From NCBI GenBank assembly GCA_031263025.1, contig JAISGO010000012.1:1-47702 (forward strand): a stretch of DNA of 47,702 bases. The letters run 5' to 3'. Source of the stretch: Coriobacteriales bacterium (GTDB taxonomy: Bacteria; Actinomycetota; Coriobacteriia; Coriobacteriales; UBA8131). Position 1 is the stretch's first letter. Each line of letters opens with the position of its first letter. This document shows, piece after piece, positions 42,988 through 47,702 of this stretch. The position numbers were made by a program, and so were the translations under genes. The notes under the pieces are model-generated. The model was not told the DNA's origin and did no database searches. It was given only the letters and a program-made list of their open reading frames with translations.

Positions 42988-43024
42988 ATACCCGTGCGGC
43001 TGTTTGCGTTGCATGGGTATTTTT
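42988..43024 (+). terminator. Leader terminator/attenuator before infC
   Basis: ATACCCGTGC (42988-42997) pairs with GCATGGGTAT (43011-43020), with one G-U pair, followed by TTTT, only 11 bases before the infC ATG. In other bacteria L20 binds such leaders to control infC-rpmI-rplT; that mode is inferred here. Confidence 0.6.
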
Positions 43025-43035
43025 GAAAGGAGAAC

Positions 43036-43662
43036 ATGTCACAAAATAACGCGCCGCGGTTGAACAACGCGATCCGGGCTGAGCAAGTCCGCCTGATCGA
43101 CGCCGATGGCAACCAGCGGGGGATCGTCGACTTGAAGGAGGCTTTGCGCCAAGCCCACAATTCCAGTATGGACCTGGTCGAGATGGCTGCCAACGCGCGC
43201 CCTCCGGTAGTCAAGATCATGAATTACGGCAAGTACAAGTATGACCAGGCGATGAAGCAGAAGATGGCCCGTAAGAACCAGCATAAAGTGGAGATCAAGG
43301 AGATGAAGTTCCGCCCCAAGATCGACACCGGTGATTATGAGACCAAGAAAAAACACATCCTGCGCTTCCTCGATCAAGGTTGTAAAGTCAAGGTCACGAT
43401 CATGTTCCGGGGACGCGAGATGTCCCGCCCCCAATCCGGCCTGGCAATCCTGGAGAAGCTCTCCGGAGATCTTGAGGGTATCGCCGCAGTCGAGAACGCG
43501 CCCAAACTCGAAGGCCGCAACATGCATATGCTGATCGCGCCTTTGGCCGCAGCTAAGAAGCGAAACGAGAAGGGCGCCGAGCAAAAACAAGCGGCCCAGA
43601 CCGAGGGTCTGGCCGCAGAGGAGAAAGGATCCAATCAACATGCCGAAAATGAACACGCATAG
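43036..43662 (+). CDS. infC: Translation initiation factor IF-3
   Basis: A 208-residue IF-3 with the N-domain ([20 protein letters not shown]), the linker, and the C-domain ([20 protein letters not shown] and [12 protein letters not shown]). It keeps 30S subunits free and checks start codons. It starts at ATG after AAAGGAGAA, not at the AUU common in enterobacteria. A polar C-terminal tail of about 35 residues (from about 172) exceeds the family core. It overlaps rpmI by 23 bases. Confidence 0.96.
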   Translation: MSQNNAPRLNNAIRAEQVRLIDADGNQRGIVDLKEALRQAHNSSMDLVEMAANARPPVVKIMNYGKYKYDQAMKQKMARKNQHKVEIKEMKFRPKIDTGDYETKKKHILRFLDQGCKVKVTIMFRGREMSRPQSGLAILEKLSGDLEGIAAVENAPKLEGRNMHMLIAPLAAAKKRNEKGAEQKQAAQTEGLAAEEKGSNQHAENEHA

Positions 43663-43837
43663 AGGTGCCGCCACGCGCTTCCGGGGGACCCAGACCGGCA
43701 AGATCTTGCGCGGGAAGGCTTTCAAAAGCCATATCCTGACCAAGAAGTCCCAGAAACGGAAGCGTAATTTCCGCCATGAGACTGCGATCAAAGCAGCAGA
43801 TGTCAGGGTAATCAGCCGCAACCTCGGCTTACGCTGA
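43640..43837 (+). CDS. rpmI: 50S ribosomal protein L35
   Basis: A 65-residue basic protein beginning [14 protein letters not shown], with [20 protein letters not shown], the L35 signature. It starts within infC. The next 128 bp up to rplT contain a small hairpin (CCGCTC/GAGCGG at 43842-43856). Confidence 0.96.
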   Translation: MPKMNTHRGAATRFRGTQTGKILRGKAFKSHILTKKSQKRKRNFRHETAIKAADVRVISRNLGLR

Positions 43838-43965
43838 AAATCCGCTCTTCGAGCGGGTTCAGGTCTATCCGTCACTGGATACCGCCAGTTCACTTCAGGC
43901 CTGCCAGACACGAACGCGACTCGAGTATCGGATTTTCAAGAAACCTAAGAAAGGATACATAGAAA

Positions 43966-44619
43966 ATGGCAAGAGTTAAGAGAGCCGTCAACGCAAAGAA
44001 AAAACGCCGTACCGTTTTTGCCCGGGCAAAGGGCTACTACGGCGACAAATCCCGCACCTACCGTGCAGCCAAGGAGCAGGTCCAACACTCCCTGCAATAT
44101 GCCTACCGCGATCGCCGCAACAAGAAGCGCGACATCCGCCGTCTCTGGATCACCAGGATCAATGCCGCCTGCCGTATGAACGGGATCAGCTACTCACGCT
44201 TCGTTAATGGCCTCAAGCAAGCTGGGGTGTTACTCGATCGCAAGGTCTTAAGCGAGATCGCGATCACTGACAAGCCGGCTTTCGCCGCGCTGGTCAAAGT
44301 CGCAGCCAAAGCTACCACCGCAAGCCAGCCTAAACAGGCCACCTCCGCCCTGCGCAGCGCGGCCGCTATCAAAGCCGCCCTTGAGCCACTCGCCAAGCCT
44401 AAGGCGAAAAGTGCGGCAACAGCTAAGGCCGCTCCGAAGAAGACGACTGCTGCCAAGGCGACTAAGAAACCCGCTGCCAGCAAGAGCACTTCTACGGCTA
44501 AGGCCAGCAAGCCCAAAAGCGTTTCCAGCGCTGCCGTCAAACCTGCTACCAAGGGCGCTAAAGCCGCTACTACAAGTAAAAGTGCACGTGCTGAAAAAGC
44601 TGCCACAAAAAGCGAATAA
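43966..44619 (+). CDS. rplT: 50S ribosomal protein L20 with long Ala/Lys-rich C-terminal tail
   Basis: Residues 1-117 are a normal L20 ([43 protein letters not shown]). Instead of ending near 118 the protein runs on to 217 with a low-complexity tail (nucleotides about 44317-44616) of Ala, Lys, Ser, Thr and Pro, with repeats like [18 protein letters not shown]. This resembles histone H1 tails. It could bind rRNA, DNA or nothing in particular. L20 is an assembly protein of 23S rRNA and, in other bacteria, a translational repressor of its operon. Confidence 0.95.
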   Translation: MARVKRAVNAKKKRRTVFARAKGYYGDKSRTYRAAKEQVQHSLQYAYRDRRNKKRDIRRLWITRINAACRMNGISYSRFVNGLKQAGVLLDRKVLSEIAITDKPAFAALVKVAAKATTASQPKQATSALRSAAAIKAALEPLAKPKAKSAATAKAAPKKTTAAKATKKPAASKSTSTAKASKPKSVSSAAVKPATKGAKAATTSKSARAEKAATKSE

Positions 44620-44684
44620 TGAGTATCATTAGAACAATACAGACGCGGACGGATGCACTTCGTCCAGATACCGGGAGGTAGGCA

Positions 44685-45905
44685 ATGCCCGAGGATACAA
44701 TCAACAAGATCGGTGCCGCCCCGACCCAATACGTCGCCGTTATCAAGGTGGTCGGCGTTGGCGGGGGAGGCACCAACGCGGTCAACCGCATGATCGAGGC
44801 TGGCGTCAAGGATGTAGAGTTCATCGCTATCAATACCGATAGGCAGGCTCTCTTGATGAGCGATGCCGACCGTATCGTCCATATCGGTGAGGAGCTTACC
44901 CGTGGTCTTGGGGCTGGTGCTAACCCTGAGATCGGCGCCCAGGCGGCAGAAGAGTCCCGTAACGACATCCGTGAGGTGCTCGGCGGTTCTGACATGGTAT
45001 TCATTACTGCAGGCGAAGGCGGCGGGACCGGCACCGGGGCCGCGCCGATCGTGGCTGAGATCGCCAAAGACGAGATTGGCGCCCTCACGGTCGGGATCGT
45101 GACCAAACCTTTCTCCTTTGAGGGGCGCAAGCGCCGTACTCAGGCCGAGGAAGGCATCCAGCTGCTGGCTGACAAGGTCGATGCTTTAATCGTGGTCGAA
45201 AACGACCGCCTCCTTCAGATCGTTGAGAAGAAGACCAGTATGCTTGACGCTTTCCGCTTGGCTGACGACGTTTTACGCCAAGGCACCCAGGGCATCACGG
45301 ACATGCTGACCGTCAGCGGCACGGTCAACGTCGATTTCGCCGACGTGCGTTCGGTGATGAAAGACGCCGGCACTGCTCTGATGGGGGTAGGTTCTGCCTC
45401 GGGCGACAACCGCGCAGTAGAAGCAGCCACCCAAGCCATCAACTCCAAGTTGCTTGACACCTCTATCGAAGGTGCCACCCATATGTTGGTCTCCATCGCT
45501 GGCGGCAGTGATATGACCCTTGAAGAGACCAATGAAGCCGCTGAGACGGTGACCGAGGCGGCCTCTCCGGACGCGGACATCATCGCCGGATTCGTAGTCG
45601 ATGATGCCCTACAAGACCAAGTCAGGGTGACGGTCATCGCGACCGGTTTCCCAGAGATCAATTTCGGTCGTGGCAACGAGGGCGCTGGCAGTCTGTTCGG
45701 GGAGCATCCAATCCAAGCCAGCAACCGCTCCGTCCACGCCGCCCTCGGAGAACGATCCGCGAGCGCGAGCACGGCACCCCAGACCCATCTCTCCGCACCC
45801 CAGCCCGCCGCTGGCAAGCCGGTGGCCAAAGACATCACCGATCCGGGCTATCTACCGCCTTTCCTTGCCCCCAAACCGAGCAGCGGAACCCCCGGTCTTG
45901 AGTAG
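44685..45905 (+). CDS. ftsZ: Cell division protein FtsZ
   Basis: A 406-residue tubulin-like GTPase. The nucleotide loop GGGTGTG lies in [15 protein letters not shown] (about 104-118); the T7 loop ([11 protein letters not shown], about 214-224) holds the catalytic Asp. A variable linker follows, and the C-terminal peptide is [15 protein letters not shown], recognisable though not at the very end. GGGAGG is the ribosome site. It forms the Z ring. It follows rplT by 65 bp, and yggS begins inside it. No ftsA, ftsQ or mur genes are adjacent. Confidence 0.96.
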   Translation: MPEDTINKIGAAPTQYVAVIKVVGVGGGGTNAVNRMIEAGVKDVEFIAINTDRQALLMSDADRIVHIGEELTRGLGAGANPEIGAQAAEESRNDIREVLGGSDMVFITAGEGGGTGTGAAPIVAEIAKDEIGALTVGIVTKPFSFEGRKRRTQAEEGIQLLADKVDALIVVENDRLLQIVEKKTSMLDAFRLADDVLRQGTQGITDMLTVSGTVNVDFADVRSVMKDAGTALMGVGSASGDNRAVEAATQAINSKLLDTSIEGATHMLVSIAGGSDMTLEETNEAAETVTEAASPDADIIAGFVVDDALQDQVRVTVIATGFPEINFGRGNEGAGSLFGEHPIQASNRSVHAALGERSASASTAPQTHLSAPQPAAGKPVAKDITDPGYLPPFLAPKPSSGTPGLE

Positions 45906-46581
45906 GATCGCCGATAACTACGCGGCCGTCATGGCCGAGATTGAAGCGGCCTGCAATGATGCAGGCCGCGCTGTTTCCGAGGTAAAACTGTTATCGGTGA
46001 CCAAGGCAGTCGGCTTGTCCGAACTCGAGCAAGCGATTGCACTCGGCCACCATGCTTTCGGCGAGAACCGTGAGCCCCAATTTAAGGCCCGTCAGAGCGC
46101 ATATCCCGAGCAAGATTGGCATTTCATTGGCAGTATCCAAACCAACAAGCTGAAAGATATCGTGGGGCGGGCCGCTCTCATCCATTCAGTGGCGAGCGCA
46201 CATGCTCTGCAGAGGATCGACCGGCTCGCCTTGGACCAGAGTATCGTGCAGGGCATTCTGCTTGAAGTCAACACTTCAGGTGAGCTGAGTAAGGACGGGG
46301 TGCCTCCGGAGCAATTACCAGCCTTGGTGGAAATGGCTGAGGAATCTGCCGGCGTTGATCTACGTGGCCTTATGACGATGGCTCCGCGGATTCCCCTCGA
46401 TGCTTCCCCTGACGAGCGCACCAAGGCCGAGGCCCGCGCCCGCCAAGCTTTTTCAGATTTACGCGAATTAGCGATACAGTATAATCTCTGCGAGCTCTCT
46501 ATGGGTATGTCTGGCGATTTTGCCTTAGCGATCTTGGAGGGTGCGACCATTGTGAGGATAGGAACGAGACTATGGATTTAG
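45898..46581 (+). CDS. yggS: YggS-family PLP-binding protein
   Basis: A 227-residue PLP-homeostasis protein (PROSC/YggS). The PLP-lysine segment is [10 protein letters not shown], followed by [24 protein letters not shown], and the phosphate-loop region [13 protein letters not shown]...[12 protein letters not shown] chose TTG 45898, which overlaps ftsZ by eight bases, because [18 protein letters not shown] matches the family N-terminus; ATG 45931 is the alternative. It follows ftsZ in many Gram-positives as part of the division cluster. Confidence 0.9.
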   Translation: MSRIADNYAAVMAEIEAACNDAGRAVSEVKLLSVTKAVGLSELEQAIALGHHAFGENREPQFKARQSAYPEQDWHFIGSIQTNKLKDIVGRAALIHSVASAHALQRIDRLALDQSIVQGILLEVNTSGELSKDGVPPEQLPALVEMAEESAGVDLRGLMTMAPRIPLDASPDERTKAEARARQAFSDLRELAIQYNLCELSMGMSGDFALAILEGATIVRIGTRLWI

Positions 46582-47306
46582 TAGAACTACTCCAACAAAT
46601 CGACCGCAAAAAAGCCGAACTTGACGCCAAGGCCATCGATGACGAGAAAATCGAAGCCTATCGTTCGAGCTACTTGAGCCAAGCGGTGTTCAATTCCGCC
46701 GCCCTTGACGGCAATGCCCTGACCTTCGAAGACGTCAGCACTATCCTTGAGCAGAACCAAGTGATCCCAGGCAAGACCATGTTCGACCATCTGGCGGTGT
46801 TCGGCTTGTTTTTAGCCCGCCGTTTAGCCGAGAAGATGATCAAGGAACAAACCAAGCTGAGCGAGTACAACCTCAAACTCCTGCACCAGACCATCCTCTT
46901 CTATAAACCAGCGATTGCTGGCAATTACCGCGACTTCAACATGCAGGTCAACGATCATCGTGCCACCGATTTCAATAAAGTCCCCTACAAGATGACTCAG
47001 CTGATCGATAATTTAACCCAAAGCGAGGGCGAGCACCCGGTGGCCAGGGCCGCCTTCTTCCATCTCCGCCTGGAGAAAGTGCATCCTTTCGGTGACGGCA
47101 ACGGTCGGCTCGGGCGCCTGGCATCGAATATCATCTTGGCTGAGGCCGGCTACCCTCAGGTGGTCTTCCCGCTGCCGGAACGCCAGCGTTATTTCGATGC
47201 GATTAGCGCTTATGAGGGCCTTAACGGCAACCCTACCAAGCAGCCGATGGAGCTGCTCTTGGCTGAGACCGTCGACAAGCAGCTAGATCAGCTCTTAGCT
47301 TTATAG
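46572..47306 (+). CDS. Fic-domain protein
   Basis: A 244-residue Fic protein. The active site HPFGDGNGRLGR begins at His171, the catalytic His, and would transfer AMP or another nucleotide part to a target. An inhibitory helix lies at the N-terminus, NSAALDGNALT (Ser42...Asp46-Gly47-Asn48), the class II form, with Asp where Glu is usual. The start overlaps yggS by ten bases. No toxin-antitoxin partner gene is next to it; the target is unknown. Confidence 0.9.
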   Translation: MDLVELLQQIDRKKAELDAKAIDDEKIEAYRSSYLSQAVFNSAALDGNALTFEDVSTILEQNQVIPGKTMFDHLAVFGLFLARRLAEKMIKEQTKLSEYNLKLLHQTILFYKPAIAGNYRDFNMQVNDHRATDFNKVPYKMTQLIDNLTQSEGEHPVARAAFFHLRLEKVHPFGDGNGRLGRLASNIILAEAGYPQVVFPLPERQRYFDAISAYEGLNGNPTKQPMELLLAETVDKQLDQLLAL

Positions 47307-47365
47307 GGCTACGGTCTTCGCTGAACAAGTCAACTCGCTAAGAAAGAAAGGAACACGCAGACTAC

Positions 47366-47702
47366 ATGAGTATCTCCACTGCAGATTTCAAGAACGGCAA
47401 GGCCATCATGATCGATGGCAAGCCTCACGTAATTATCGAATTCCAACATGTCAAACCGGGCAAAGGTGGCGCTTTCGTGCGCACTAAGGTGCGCAACATT
47501 GAGACCAACCGCGTCAATGAACTGACTTTCCGCTCGGGTGAGAAGTTCGACGAGATCATGATGTCAACCACCGAGATGCAATACCTCTATAAAGATGGCG
47601 ATGATTATTATTTCATGAACCCGACCAGTTTCGAGCAGACTAGCCTTGCCCAAGACCAATTGGGAGATAGCGCGAAATGGCTAAAAGAAAGCGACATCGT
47701 GC
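47366..47702 (+). CDS. efp: Elongation factor P (partial, 3' end missing)
   Basis: The first 112 residues of EF-P are visible. They begin MSISTADFKNGKAIMIDGKP and have the domain I loop KPGKGGAFVR, with Lys33 at the position modified in many species. EF-P relieves ribosome stalling at polyproline. The end of the gene is outside the window. The ribosome site is AAAGAAAGGAA. Confidence 0.95.
   Translation, partial: MSISTADFKNGKAIMIDGKPHVIIEFQHVKPGKGGAFVRTKVRNIETNRVNELTFRSGEKFDEIMMSTTEMQYLYKDGDDYYFMNPTSFEQTSLAQDQLGDSAKWLKESDIV

Noticed and set aside
45670-45897. Upstream extension of the yggS frame inside ftsZ
   Set aside because: The extra sequence is Pro/Ser/Arg-rich out-of-frame ftsZ; family N-terminus begins at about 45898.

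Overview
The window looks like chromosome from a strictly anaerobic, moderately high-GC actinobacterium, most likely of class Coriobacteriia (gut or rumen type). The evidence is a heat-shock set controlled by HspR with a HAIR-type operator (an actinobacterial arrangement), an Nramp-related magnesium transporter of the kind known from Eggerthella, several -10 boxes placed for leaderless mRNAs, three oxygen-sensitive glycyl radical enzymes (GREs), and hydrogenase maturation genes. The assignment is inference from gene content; no 16S gene is present.

Layout. 1-1043: the 3' end of a RecB/AddB-type nuclease gene. 1261-6130: an operon with a transglutaminase-like lipoprotein, a PilC/GspF inner-membrane protein, four small single-span pseudopilin-like proteins and PilT, with no PilB or recognisable major pilin. 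6204-8731: argH, tsaE, a thioredoxin and a small orphan. 8798-12327: hypF, hypC and hypD. 12432-15003: an XRE-cupin regulator and an AMP-forming acyl-CoA ligase.

15136-33009 is an accessory metabolic island. On the minus strand are a GRE activase (AE1) and a PucR-type regulator. Divergently on the plus strand run GRE1, an NAD-type aldehyde dehydrogenase, an MFS carrier, two tandem paralogous GREs (GRE2, GRE3), a second activase (AE2) and a tightly overlapping set DUF4125-like, TPR, DUF4037-like (nucleotidyltransferase-type signature), NAD-epimerase. Hairpin terminators sit after the MFS, GRE2 and GRE3 genes. A likely carbon flow is a GRE1 substrate to an aldehyde, oxidised by the aldehyde dehydrogenase to an acid, which the ligase at 13162 could activate. 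The substrates are unknown. This island, especially GRE2/GRE3/AE2 plus the four-gene module, is the best candidate for an undescribed system.

33232-36545: tRNA-Gly(TCC) on the minus strand, then a structured leader and a two-gene operon pairing a membrane-anchored MgtE-N/CBS sensor-like protein with an Nramp-related Mg2+ transporter, then a small HAD nucleotidase. 36583-42770 (minus): clpB, a metallo-beta-lactamase protein, a TSCPD protein, hspR, a zinc-finger-less dnaJ and grpE; dnaK is not here. 43036-47702 (plus): infC-rpmI-rplT with a terminator-like leader and an L20 carrying a long histone H1-like tail, then ftsZ, yggS, a Fic protein and the start of efp.

Palindromic GGGGACAC repeats occur at about 1.1, 15.05 and 33.1 kb. 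The last two bracket the GRE island, and the third lies next to the tRNA gene.
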